DNA from: JBMNGG01 sp050949705
GTDB lineage: Bacteria; Bacillota; Thermosediminibacteria; Thermosediminibacterales; Tepidanaerobacteraceae
NCBI GenBank assembly: GCA_050949705.1
Contig: JBMNGG010000019.1
Location: 1-53,647, forward strand
Length of the DNA: 53,647 nucleotides
Direction: 5' to 3'
Shown here piece after piece: positions 1-11,969 of this stretch. A program made the translations under genes and the position numbers. The notes beneath the pieces are model-generated. The model saw only the letters and a list, made by a program, of their open reading frames with translations, had not been told where the DNA came from and made no database searches. Each line of letters begins with the position of its first letter. The first letter of the stretch is position 1.

Positions 1-864
1 GGAAACTGCTGTTACAACTTGTCGAAGAGCTTTTTGTCGTAAGTCACCAGCAGCGAAAACCCCCGGAAGACTAGTGTTCATGCGATCATCTGTTATTACA
101 TATCCATTATCATCAAGCTCTACTAAGTCTTTTACCAAATCATTATTAGGTGTATATCCAATAGCTACAAAAATTCCGGCACCATAAACGGACTTTAGCT
201 CACCCGTTTTTACATTTTTCACTACTACTTCTTCCAAAGCGTCTTTGCCTTTTATCTCTTCCACCACCGAATCCCAAACAAAGTTAATCTTTTCATTGGA
301 AAAAGCCCGATCCTGAAGAATTTTTGTTGCCCGCAATTCATTTCTTCTATGTATAACAGTAATTTGGCTGGCAAAGCGTGTCAAAAACAGTGCTTCTTCA
401 ATGGCAGTATCACCTCCGCCTACCATTATAATGGGCTTGTTCATATAAAATGCGCCGTCGCATGTGGCACAATAAGATACGCCCCTGCCCACAAATTCAT
501 TTTCACCTTTTACACCTAATTTTCTTGGTTCTGCTCCCATTGCAAGGATAACGGACCTTGCTTCTAGGGAATCCCTTTTCATATTTATTAAAAACCTGTC
601 ATCTAATTTTTTTAGTTCTTTTACATCCCCATTTATTAATTCAGCACCAAATTTTTCAGCTTGAACCTTTAACCTGTCAGCAAGTTCTGAACCGGTAATA
701 CCTTCAGCAAAACCAGGATAGTTTTCAATAATATAAGTATTAGCTGCTTGGCCACCTGGATACATTTTTTCAATTAATAAAGTTGACAATTTTGCTCTGG
801 AAGCATAAAGCCCAGCTGAAAGACCAGCAGGTCCGGCTCCAATAACAACCACATCATAAATCAT
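1..864 (-). CDS. trxB: Thioredoxin-disulfide reductase, C-terminus cut by window edge
   Basis: NADPH-dependent flavoenzyme that reduces thioredoxin in the cytoplasm. The gene reads leftward from an ATG at 864, with AGGTAGG upstream, and leaves the window after 288 codons; family members have about 305-320 residues, so only the extreme C-terminus is missing. Visible are the N-terminal FAD-binding GAGPAGLSAGLYASRA, the redox-active CATC followed by DG, the NADPH-binding GGGDTAIEEALF, and the C-terminal FAD motif GVFAAGDLRQK. It diverges from argF across a 142-bp AT-rich gap. Identification is by recognised family motifs. Confidence 0.96.
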   Translation of the reverse strand, partial: MIYDVVVIGAGPAGLSAGLYASRAKLSTLLIEKMYPGGQAANTYIIENYPGFAEGITGSELADRLKVQAEKFGAELINGDVKELKKLDDRFLINMKRDSLEARSVILAMGAEPRKLGVKGENEFVGRGVSYCATCDGAFYMNKPIIMVGGGDTAIEEALFLTRFASQITVIHRRNELRATKILQDRAFSNEKINFVWDSVVEEIKGKDALEEVVVKNVKTGELKSVYGAGIFVAIGYTPNNDLVKDLVELDDNGYVITDDRMNTSLPGVFAAGDLRQKALRQVVTAVS

Positions 865-945
865 TTGTCAACCTACCTTTCTTAATTTATTTACATAGAT
901 AATAATATATTAAGCACAAAAAATCAAAAAACACATAAAAAACTA

Positions 946-974
946 TTGCATAAAAATACAATTTGCTGTATAAT
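946..974 (+). promoter_or_regulatory. Probable sigma-A promoter of argF
   Basis: TTGCAT (946-951), a 17-bp spacer and a perfect TATAAT (969-974) lie 33 bp before the argF start codon. The -35 box is weak but the -10 box and spacing are ideal. No ARG-box palindrome was recognised. Confidence 0.6.
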
Positions 975-1006
975 TATAAATCATAACAATAAGAAGGCGG
1001 TGCACA

Positions 1007-1972
1007 ATGAGTATAAAGCCTTGGGAACAAAAAACGGAAAGTTCGCTAAAAGGAAAAGATCTTTTGACATTATATGATTTATCAAAACTTCAAATAGAAG
1101 AAATTCTAAAAAAAAGTGAAGTAATTAAGACCACGTCTAAGCTAGGGGCTGATTATAAGCCGTTAAAAGGTAAAACCCTTGGAATGATATTTGAAAAATC
1201 CTCTACCAGAACTAGGGTTTCCTTTGAAGTAGCCATGTGGCAGTTAGGTGGTTATGCATTGTTCCTTAGCAAAAATGATATTCAGATTGGTAGGGGAGAA
1301 ACTATTCCTGATACAGCTAGGGTCCTATCCAGGTATTTGGATGGTATAATGATAAGAGCTTATAACCACAAAGACGTAGAAAACCTCGCTAAATATGCGG
1401 AAATACCTGTAATCAATGGTTTGACCGACTATACACATCCTTGTCAGGTTTTAGCGGATTTATTTACTATTGAGGAAAAGAAAAAAAGACTTGCAGGGTT
1501 AAAACTAGCTTTTATTGGAGATGGGCAAAATAATATGGCAAATTCGCTTATTTACGGCTGCTCTAAAGTAGGAATAGATATTGCTATAGCATCTCCAAAA
1601 GAGTTTATGCCTGATAAAGAAGTGGTGAAAAAGGCGACTGCTGATGCAGCATTAAACGGATCAACAATTACACTTACACAAGATGTTTTTGAAGCAGCAG
1701 AAAATGCAGATATACTATATACTGATGTATGGACCAGTATGGGTCAGGAAGAAGAAACACAATATAGGAAAAAAATATTTTCCGGTTATCAAATAAATCA
1801 GGAAGTTGTTTCTGCGGCTGATGAAAATGTAATCATCATGCACTGTTTGCCAGCTCACAGGGGTGAGGAAATAACCGAAGATGTTATAGAAGGACCACAT
1901 TCTGTAGTATTTGATGAAGCTGAAAACCGTCTACATGTTCAAAAAGCTGTTCTTGCACTTATCATGGGCTAG
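1007..1972 (+). CDS. argF: Ornithine carbamoyltransferase
   Basis: Transfers carbamoyl from carbamoyl phosphate to ornithine to form citrulline in arginine synthesis (or the reverse in arginine catabolism). The 321-residue protein has the usual length and shows the carbamoyl-phosphate motif SSTRTR near residue 65, the ornithine-binding DGQNNMANS near 170, and the HCLPAHRGEE signature near residue 280. The ATG follows AAGAAGGCGG. It stands alone here with its own promoter and terminator and no other arg gene nearby, so anabolic and catabolic roles cannot be separated from context. Confidence 0.95.
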   Translation: MSIKPWEQKTESSLKGKDLLTLYDLSKLQIEEILKKSEVIKTTSKLGADYKPLKGKTLGMIFEKSSTRTRVSFEVAMWQLGGYALFLSKNDIQIGRGETIPDTARVLSRYLDGIMIRAYNHKDVENLAKYAEIPVINGLTDYTHPCQVLADLFTIEEKKKRLAGLKLAFIGDGQNNMANSLIYGCSKVGIDIAIASPKEFMPDKEVVKKATADAALNGSTITLTQDVFEAAENADILYTDVWTSMGQEEETQYRKKIFSGYQINQEVVSAADENVIIMHCLPAHRGEEITEDVIEGPHSVVFDEAENRLHVQKAVLALIMG

Positions 1973-1992
1973 ACAAAGAAATATTATATATG

Positions 1993-2020
1993 AAAGGGGA
2001 AGCTAAGCTTCCTCTTTTCT
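1993..2020 (+). terminator. Intrinsic terminator after argF
   Basis: An 11-bp stem (arms 1993-2003 and 2007-2017, one G-U pair) with a TAA loop, ending in a short T-rich tail 20 bp past the argF stop codon. Confidence 0.75.
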
Positions 2021-2041
2021 TATAAATCCCCATATCATGTC

Positions 2042-2057
2042 AAATATCAAACAAAAA
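2042..2057. repeat. Left direct repeat flanking the IS30 element (16 bp)
   Basis: AAATATCAAACAAAAA is repeated exactly at 3262-3277, immediately outside the other end of the insertion sequence, as expected of a target-site duplication. A preceding C matches too (2041 and 3261), but 3261 is better assigned to the right inverted repeat. Confidence 0.8.
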
Positions 2058-3261
2058 GGTAAGTTGTAAAATTAATTGACCAAACATAAGAAAATAGAGT
2101 GACTCACATCGGAACCTCTGATAATGTTTTAAGTGACCAAACCAAAAACATTGGAGGGACCGAAATGAGTCAACTTAATAATACCACAAAGAAAAGGCAC
2201 TTTAAACACCTAAATGAGAGGGAACGCTATCAAATTGAAATATTAATAAAGGATGGCAAGAAACCAAAAGAGATAGCCTCAATAATGGGAAGGCATAGGC
2301 GTACCATTGAGCGGGAAATCGTTCGTGGAACCATAAGATTGATGAACAGCGACCTAACCTATTCCGTAACATATTGTGCCGATGTGGGGCAACGAAAATA
2401 TGAACAGGCGTCATCAAATAAGGGAGCAGGGCTAAAGATCGGGCACGATCATAAATTAGCTAATTACATAGAAAAAAGAATAATCGAGGATAAGTATTCG
2501 CCAGACGCTGTAATAGGAGAAATAAGGGCAAAGGGATTAAAATTTGAAACTACAATTTGCACCAAAACGTTATACAACTACATTGACAAAGGAGTATTTG
2601 CTAGTATAAGCAACAAAGATTTACCGATAAAGCGTAATAAGAAAAAGAGGAAATACCAAAAAGTCCGAATAGCTAAGAAAAATCTAAGAGGAACCAGTAT
2701 TGAAGAACGACCATCCCATATAGAAAAGCGAGAAGAATACGGGCACTGGGAAATGGATTGTATTGTAGGCAAACGAGGCGAAAGTGGTGCGACTTTGTTG
2801 GTACTAACAGAGCGAAGTACCAGGCAAGAAATAATTCGCAAAATGCCTGATAAGACCCAGGCTTCAGTAAAGAAAGAGCTAGATAAACTAGAACGCAAGT
2901 ATGGCAAGAACTTTTCAAAGCGTTTCAAAACGATCACAGTAGATAATGGCCCTGAATTTTTAAACAGTGCAGAGTTAGAATCTTCTGCCCTTGATCCTAA
3001 AAACAAAAGATTTAGGTTGTATTATGCTCATCCTTATAGTTCATGGGAACGTGGCTCAAATGAAAACGCTAATAGGCTTATTCGTCGCTTTATTCCCAAA
3101 GGCACAGACATAGGTAAACTTACACATAGAGAAATACAAAGGATAGAGCATTGGATGAATAATTACCCTAGAAGAATATTTGGTTATAGAACTGCAAACG
3201 AAATGGCTGCTTAAAACAGGGTTCTGTAAGAATATGTGAGGCAATTAAACTTGCAATCTAC
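2058..3261 (+). mobile_element. IS30-family insertion sequence, about 1.2 kb, intact
   Basis: One transposase gene is bounded by imperfect terminal inverted repeats. The left end (about 2059-2078) matches the reverse complement of the right end (about 3242-3261) at 15 of 20 positions. The element is flanked by a 16-bp perfect direct repeat. It sits between argF and greA, with its right end 27 bp upstream of the -35 box of the greA promoter. The exact left boundary is uncertain by one or two bases. Confidence 0.85.
2165..3214 (+). CDS. IS30-family transposase
   Basis: DDE transposase that moves the surrounding element. The 349-residue protein starts at the ATG at 2165, chosen because GGAGGG lies 6 bases upstream; an in-frame extension to 2099 has no SD site. 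An N-terminal helix-turn-helix (LNERERYQIEILIKDGKKPK, then SIMGRHRRTIEREI) recognises the ends. The IS30-type catalytic core has its first Asp in GHWEMDCIVG, the second in TVDNGPEF and the Glu in RGSNENANRLIRR. There is no frameshift or stop, so it is probably functional. Confidence 0.93.
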   Translation: MSQLNNTTKKRHFKHLNERERYQIEILIKDGKKPKEIASIMGRHRRTIEREIVRGTIRLMNSDLTYSVTYCADVGQRKYEQASSNKGAGLKIGHDHKLANYIEKRIIEDKYSPDAVIGEIRAKGLKFETTICTKTLYNYIDKGVFASISNKDLPIKRNKKKRKYQKVRIAKKNLRGTSIEERPSHIEKREEYGHWEMDCIVGKRGESGATLLVLTERSTRQEIIRKMPDKTQASVKKELDKLERKYGKNFSKRFKTITVDNGPEFLNSAELESSALDPKNKRFRLYYAHPYSSWERGSNENANRLIRRFIPKGTDIGKLTHREIQRIEHWMNNYPRRIFGYRTANEMAA

Positions 3262-3277
3262 AAATATCAAACAAAAA
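3262..3277. repeat. Right direct repeat flanking the IS30 element (16 bp)
   Basis: Exact copy of 2042-2057. It lies 11 bp upstream of the greA -35 box, so the duplicated A-rich tract still sits in the UP-element position of that promoter. Confidence 0.8.
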
Positions 3278-3288
3278 TAAGAAAATTC

Positions 3289-3317
3289 TTGACAGAAGCT
3301 AACTGCTGAATTATAAT
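3289..3317 (+). promoter_or_regulatory. Perfect consensus sigma-A promoter for greA-lysS
   Basis: TTGACA (3289-3294), exactly 17 bp, TATAAT (3312-3317). Transcription would start near 3324, leaving a leader of about 170 nt before greA. That leader holds a hairpin with arms AAAAGGC and GCCTTTT (about 3356-3394) and a second weaker one near 3407-3432; neither is followed by a convincing U-tract. Confidence 0.85.
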
Positions 3318-3493
3318 ATTTTAGAAAGTCTGGGATTTAAATATTTTTATGTTAAAAAGGCCTCTCCAATTGAATTAAATATGGAAGCCTTTTGTCCTTA
3401 TTCAAGGGCTTTATTTTCCAGAATAAAAGCTTAAACTGCGACATATATTAGAGACATACATTTTGGCAAAAAATAAGAGGGGAGAAAGTCTAA

Positions 3494-3970
3494 ATGGCAA
3501 GAAAAGAAGTTGTACTAACTCAAGAAGGGCTTAGAAAAATGGAAGAAGAGCTTGGGTATTTAAAGTCAGTAAAACGTAGAGAAATAGCCGCTCGAATCAA
3601 ACAAGCCATTGCTTTTGGTGATATTAGCGAGAATTCGGAATATGATGAAGCCAAAAATGAACAAGCCTTTATTGAAGGTAGAATAGCCCTCCTTGAGGAA
3701 AAACTAAGAAATGTCAAACTCATTGATGATGTAGATATATCAACAGATGTAGTGAGTATTGGATCAAAGATAAAGCTAAAAGATCTTGATACAGGTGATG
3801 AATTAGAGTATATGATAGTAGGCTCGGCTGAAGCCAACCCTATTGATTTTAAAATTTCAAATGAATCGCCGGTAGGAAGTGCTCTACTTGGCAAGAAGAG
3901 AGGTTCTGTAGTAGAAGTCTCGGTGCCAGCCGGAACAATTCGGTTTGAAATCTTAGATATTATGAAATAA
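3494..3970 (+). CDS. greA: Transcription elongation factor GreA
   Basis: Binds RNA polymerase in its secondary channel and stimulates cleavage of backtracked RNA. The 158-residue length is typical. The N-terminal coiled coil carries the acidic tip in DISENSEYDEAKNEQ (about residues 40-55), which places the catalytic D/E pair; the C-terminal FKBP-like domain ends in VEVSVPAGTIRFEILDI. AGAGGGGAGA precedes the ATG. lysS follows after 17 bp, so the two are probably one operon. Confidence 0.97.
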   Translation: MARKEVVLTQEGLRKMEEELGYLKSVKRREIAARIKQAIAFGDISENSEYDEAKNEQAFIEGRIALLEEKLRNVKLIDDVDISTDVVSIGSKIKLKDLDTGDELEYMIVGSAEANPIDFKISNESPVGSALLGKKRGSVVEVSVPAGTIRFEILDIMK

Positions 3971-3987
3971 ATTTGGAGGTTTATTTA

Positions 3988-5469
3988 ATGGATCATGTAA
4001 ATGAAGTTAATGAAGTTAATGAAATAATGAAGGTTCGGCTACAGAAACTTCGAGACTTAAAAGATATTGGTATTAACCCTTTTGGTGAAAAACTCTCCTA
4101 TTCTCACTACTCTCAAGAAATCAAAGAAAAGTTTTCTGAACTTGAAAATCAAAAGGTGAAAGTTGCTGGCAGGATTATGGCTATTAGAGGTCATGGCAAA
4201 GCGGCTTTTTTTGATATTCAAGATGACACGGGCACAATACAAGTTTATATTAAAAAAGATAATGTTTCGGAAGAAACATTTAAGCTGTATAAATTGTTGG
4301 ATATTGGGGATATAGTATGGTTAGAAGGAAAGGTTTTTAGATCAAAAAAAGGTGAAATATCCATATCTCTTGAAGCTTTAAAACTACAAGCCAAATCCTT
4401 AAGACCTTTGCCTGAAAAATGGCATGGTCTAAAAGATACCGATATAAGGTACAGACAAAGATACCTTGACCTTATAGCAAATCCTGAGGTTAAGCGTACA
4501 TTTTTAATTAGAAGTAAAATCATATCATCTATGAGAAAATATCTTGATGAAAAGGGTTTTATAGAAGTAGAAACACCTGTGCTTTCACCAATAGCGGGTG
4601 GTGCTGCTGCAAGACCTTTTATTACCCATCACAATGCCTTAGATATGGACCTTTATTTACGTATAGCCACTGAACTATATCTCAAAAGGCTAATAGTGGG
4701 AGGTTTTGAAAAGGTATATGAGTTAGGTAAAGATTTTAGAAATGAGGGTATTTCCATAAAACACAACCCTGAATTTACAATGATAGAGCTTTATCAGGCT
4801 TACGCAGATTACAAGGATATGATGGAACTTACAGAGAACATGATTTCACATATAGCAAAGGAAGTTCTAGGCACAACCCTTATTAAATATCAAGGTGTAG
4901 AAATTGATTTGACTCCTCCCTGGAATAGAATGACCATGGTTGAAGCTGTTAAGAAGTTTACCGGCATAGATTTTGATACAGTTAAATCAGATCAAGAAGC
5001 ACGAGATATCGCCGAAGACCTACATATAGAAGAGGTGGGGAGCGATTATACAAAAGGGAAGGTATTAAATCTTATTTTTGAAGAAAAAGTAGAAGAACAC
5101 CTGGTTCAACCTACTTTTATATATGATTATCCTATTGAAATTTCTCCATTAGCTAAGAAAAAGGAAGATGACCCAGAGTTCACATACAGATTTGAGGCAT
5201 TCATTATCGGTAGAGAAATAGGTAATGCCTTTTCAGAGTTAAATGATCCTATAGATCAAAGAGAACGTTTCTTGCAGCAGCTTAAAGAAAGAGAAGCTGG
5301 AGATGAGGAAGCTCATGTTTTCGATGATGACTATATAAATGCACTTGAATATGGCATGCCTCCTACAGGCGGTTTAGGAATAGGTATTGACCGTCTGGTC
5401 ATGTTATTAACCGACTCCTATTCGATCAGAGATGTTATTCTGTTTCCAACAATGAGACCAAGGGCTTAA
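3988..5469 (+). CDS. lysS: Lysyl-tRNA synthetase, class II
   Basis: Charges tRNA-Lys with lysine in the cytoplasm. The 493-residue protein has an N-terminal OB fold (AGRIMAIRGHGKAAFFDIQD) and a class II core with the motif 2 region FRNEGISIKHNPEFTMIELY and motif 3 GIGIDRLVMLLTD near the C-terminus. ATG 3988 was chosen because GGAGGT lies 7 bases upstream; a TTG at 3973 overlaps that SD site. The extreme N-terminus is encoded by a 9-bp tandem repeat (about 2.7 copies, 4000-4026), giving NEVNEVNEI. No terminator is obvious after the stop. Confidence 0.97.
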   Translation: MDHVNEVNEVNEIMKVRLQKLRDLKDIGINPFGEKLSYSHYSQEIKEKFSELENQKVKVAGRIMAIRGHGKAAFFDIQDDTGTIQVYIKKDNVSEETFKLYKLLDIGDIVWLEGKVFRSKKGEISISLEALKLQAKSLRPLPEKWHGLKDTDIRYRQRYLDLIANPEVKRTFLIRSKIISSMRKYLDEKGFIEVETPVLSPIAGGAAARPFITHHNALDMDLYLRIATELYLKRLIVGGFEKVYELGKDFRNEGISIKHNPEFTMIELYQAYADYKDMMELTENMISHIAKEVLGTTLIKYQGVEIDLTPPWNRMTMVEAVKKFTGIDFDTVKSDQEARDIAEDLHIEEVGSDYTKGKVLNLIFEEKVEEHLVQPTFIYDYPIEISPLAKKKEDDPEFTYRFEAFIIGREIGNAFSELNDPIDQRERFLQQLKEREAGDEEAHVFDDDYINALEYGMPPTGGLGIGIDRLVMLLTDSYSIRDVILFPTMRPRA

Positions 5470-5666
5470 GTTGGTTAGATAATTTATTTAAAACCGAAAT
5501 GAATTAAGTAGTTTAAACGAGCATGTTGGTGAATAGATAAGAAAAACCGATAAGAAATCTTTTAAAGGCAGCAAATCTGATTTGATTAGACAAGTATCTT
5601 CATGTTATCATACTCAAGCAGTCACGGAAAACACAAAACAAATCACACCAGGTCAGCACAAAAGTG
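5470..5666. other. Intergenic, no gene seen
   Basis: AT-rich gap between lysS and the rRNA promoter. No ORF with an SD site, no RNA gene and no clear terminator hairpin was found. Confidence 0.5.
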
Positions 5667-5695
5667 TTGACAAAGAAAATCGAAGATGCTATAAT
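5667..5695 (+). promoter_or_regulatory. rRNA operon promoter, perfect consensus
   Basis: TTGACA (5667-5672), 17 bp, TATAAT (5690-5695), about 150 bp upstream of mature 16S. The leader between the promoter and 16S (5703-5844) would be removed from the precursor. Confidence 0.85.
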
Positions 5696-5844
5696 TAGTA
5701 ACTGTGACACAGCACCTAGACAACTAAATCAGTGTTATACCTGAGACGTAGCTAAAGCGAGAGCAAAAGCTATGTAAACCACAGGCGAAAGCCTTTTTAG
5801 TAACAGATAAGCAATCTAAGCTTGAAAGAGCTAAGATAAAGGAT

Positions 5845-7373
<1,529 letters not shown>

Positions 7374-7417
7374 AGTAATTGACCCGGGTATAACACTGAT
7401 TTTAGTTAATAAATTTA

Positions 7418-7443
7418 TTATGCATCAGTTAACTGATGCATAA
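7418..7443. repeat. Perfect 26-bp palindrome in the 16S-23S spacer
   Basis: Two 13-nt arms (7418-7430, 7431-7443) are exact reverse complements with no loop. The spacer is only about 140 bp and has no tRNA gene. Confidence 0.7.
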
Positions 7444-7459
7444 ACTTTCAATAGATAAA

Positions 7460-7488
7460 TTTTGCACCTTGAAAACTACACAGTGAGG
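7460..7488 (+). other. 5' half of the 23S pre-rRNA processing stem
   Basis: These 29 nt pair with 10481-10509 downstream of 23S (26 of 29 Watson-Crick), forming the long stem that brackets 23S and is normally cut by RNase III. It includes the common Firmicutes spacer sequence CCTTGAAAACTACACA. Confidence 0.8.
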
Positions 7489-7511
7489 CAATAAGAAAAA
7501 CAATTTCGCAA

Positions 7512-10475
<2,964 letters not shown>

Positions 10476-10480
10476 AAAAA

Positions 10481-10509
10481 CCTCACTGTGTAATTTTGAA
10501 GGTGTAAAA
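10481..10509 (+). other. 3' half of the 23S pre-rRNA processing stem
   Basis: Reverse-complement partner of 7460-7488, lying directly after mature 23S and before 5S. Confidence 0.8.
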
Positions 10510-10518
10510 AGCAAAAAA

Positions 10519-10634
10519 TTCTCGGTGGTCATGGCGGAGGGGAAACACCGGTTCCCATACCGAACACACAGGTTAAGCCCTCCAGCGCCGATGGTACTAG
10601 GTATAGCCTGGGAGAGTAGGTCGCTGCCGAGAAT
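10519..10634 (+). rRNA. rrf: 5S ribosomal RNA
   Basis: About 116 nt closed by the terminal stem ATTCTCGG/CCGAGAAT, with the internal CCGAACACACAGGTTAAG and GGGAGAGTAGGTCGCTGCC typical of bacterial 5S. It follows 23S in the same transcript. Confidence 0.95.
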
Positions 10635-10660
10635 TTATATATATTATATATAAGAAGTGT

Positions 10661-10735
10661 TCCTCGATAGCTCAGCGGTAGAGCATTCGGCTGTTAACCG
10701 AAGGGTCGTAGGTTCGAATCCTACTCGAGGAGCCA
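10661..10735 (+). tRNA. tRNA-Asn (anticodon GTT)
   Basis: 75-nt cloverleaf with acceptor stem TCCTCGA/TCGAGGA, anticodon stem TTCGG/CCGAA around loop CTGTTAA, T arm GGTTCGAATCC and encoded CCA. It is the last gene of the rRNA operon. Confidence 0.97.
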
Positions 10736-10846
10736 TTTTTGTGTACAAAACTTTAATTACAAAATAATAAGCAAATCAAAGTAAATAATATAATTAATTG
10801 CGTATAATAAAGTAAAGAGAGAAACAAAAAAAGAAAAATAACTAAA

Positions 10847-11150
10847 ATGAAATTAATAAGGAAGCTTTTTTCTTCTTACATAATAAGAGAATATAAAAAG
10901 GAATACATACTTCCAATGGCAGCTTAACGGTGATGATTAACTGTTTAGTAAAAAAAGATTTGGTGGAGAGATTTCTTTTAAAGATGACCGCCGGGAAGTA
11001 ATGGTATATATTACTAAATCAGGTTCTGAGATTTAAGGAAATACAGAAAGAAGTTTTTAGATTTATTAGGGGAAAACATGAAAAGCTTGAATAATGATGA
11101 AAGAAAATGCCTTTAAAAAGCTATAATAGAGATAAAGACTATTATTGAAA
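10847..11150 (+). pseudogene. Decayed MarR-family transcriptional regulator
   Basis: No intact ORF, but reading across frames recovers a MarR winged-helix protein. An N-terminal scrap starts at ATG 10847 (MKLIRKLFSSYIIREYKK). Then come helix-turn-helix-like SNGSLTVMINCLVKKDLVER (about 10912-10971), the wing DDRREVMVYITKSGSEI (10984-11034) and the C-terminal helix FLDLLGENMKSLNNDERKCL in another frame. At least two frameshifts, plus a probable deletion of the middle of the HTH domain, inactivate it. The 520-bp gap between tRNA-Asn and 11259 is otherwise empty. The family call rests on the DRR wing motif. Confidence 0.7.
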
Positions 11151-11258
11151 TAATTATGTTATATAATTGTAAAAAATAACAGAAGGAGTTTTTTCGAGGA
11201 ATGTCGAAATTTTATAAGGGATAGAAAAAATGTGGTATAAAAATAAGGAGGCAAAAAT

Positions 11259-11693
11259 ATGCTTACAAGAATATGTTCTGGCGGTGCAGTATTTTTCAAA
11301 GACAAAATTCTGATTTTAAAGAATGAAAAGTCAGAATGGGTATTGCCAAAGGGTGTTATTAGACCGGGAAAACTTGCTCAAGAAATCGCAATAGAAAGGG
11401 TTAAACTCGAAGCAGGGGTAAATGCCCAGATTGTATCTTGTGTTGGTGAAACTTGTTATGAGTTTTATTCTGTTACCAGACAAAGGCCGGTTTGTAATCA
11501 GATTACCTGGTTTCTAATGGAAGCCGTAAGCGATAATTGCATCCCAAATAAGAGTTTAAATTTTTCCGATGGTGGCTTCTTTCCCATTGAAGAGGCTCTG
11601 GAAAAAATTACTTATAGTCAGGACAAATCTCTTGTAAGAATGTCTTATAAAAGGTATTTACGCTACAAGGAAAAAGATGAGATTACAGTGTAA
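11259..11693 (+). CDS. Nudix-fold protein with degenerate Nudix box
   Basis: 144 residues with a Nudix-type N-terminus (GGAVFFKDKILILKN, then WVLPKGVIRPGK) but a changed catalytic box. Against the canonical G-x5-E-x7-RE-U-x-EE-x-G-U, it has Lys at 38, Glu-Arg (46-47) instead of Arg-Glu, and Leu at 50; only E51 and the two glycines (32, 53) remain. Nudix enzymes need those glutamates for Mg2+, so this member may not hydrolyse diphosphates. AAGGAGG precedes the ATG. It is convergent with the small gene at 11714 and shares its terminator. Confidence 0.85.
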   Translation: MLTRICSGGAVFFKDKILILKNEKSEWVLPKGVIRPGKLAQEIAIERVKLEAGVNAQIVSCVGETCYEFYSVTRQRPVCNQITWFLMEAVSDNCIPNKSLNFSDGGFFPIEEALEKITYSQDKSLVRMSYKRYLRYKEKDEITV

Positions 11694-11722
11694 AAAGCAG
11701 CTTAGGCTGCTTTTTACACTGT
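11685..11722. terminator. Perfect bidirectional terminator overlapping two stop codons
   Basis: A 17-bp perfect stem (11685-11701 with 11706-11722) and TTAG loop, with T5 in either direction. The arms contain the last two codons and the stop of both convergent genes (ACA GTG TAA on each strand). Confidence 0.85.
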
Positions 11723-11902
11723 ACTTGAGTTAATATGCTCTTCACAAATATTATCTAAGGCTTTTGCTTTGATGGCCACATCATTACTATCGATAATGCC
11801 CTTTTCAGTTAGAATTTCTATAAGGCTAACTATTGCTAATGTGTTCTTATAATCTATTATTTTCATATCTGAGAGTTCTGCAAATATATCAATTTCACCC
11901 AT
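11714..11902 (-). CDS. Small hypothetical protein (62 aa)
   Basis: Unrecognised acidic, mostly helical 62-residue protein with no membrane segment or cysteine pair motif. It is supported as a real gene by a strong SD site (AGGAGGGGAG, 4-5 bases before the ATG at 11902), by filling the gap between neighbours, and by ending inside the shared bidirectional terminator. It lies 67 bp downstream of the AIR-synthase-like gene on the same strand and may be cotranscribed with it. No function is assigned. Confidence 0.65.
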   Translation of the reverse strand: MGEIDIFAELSDMKIIDYKNTLAIVSLIEILTEKGIIDSNDVAIKAKALDNICEEHINSSTV

Positions 11903-11969
11903 AAGCTCCCCTCCTGAGAAGGTTATATCATTATTCTATCCAACAATAAAAAAATTATACAATATAATA

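Noticed and set aside
2578..3006. 142-codon ORF antisense to the transposase
   Set aside because: Pure shadow of the transposase frame with no SD site.
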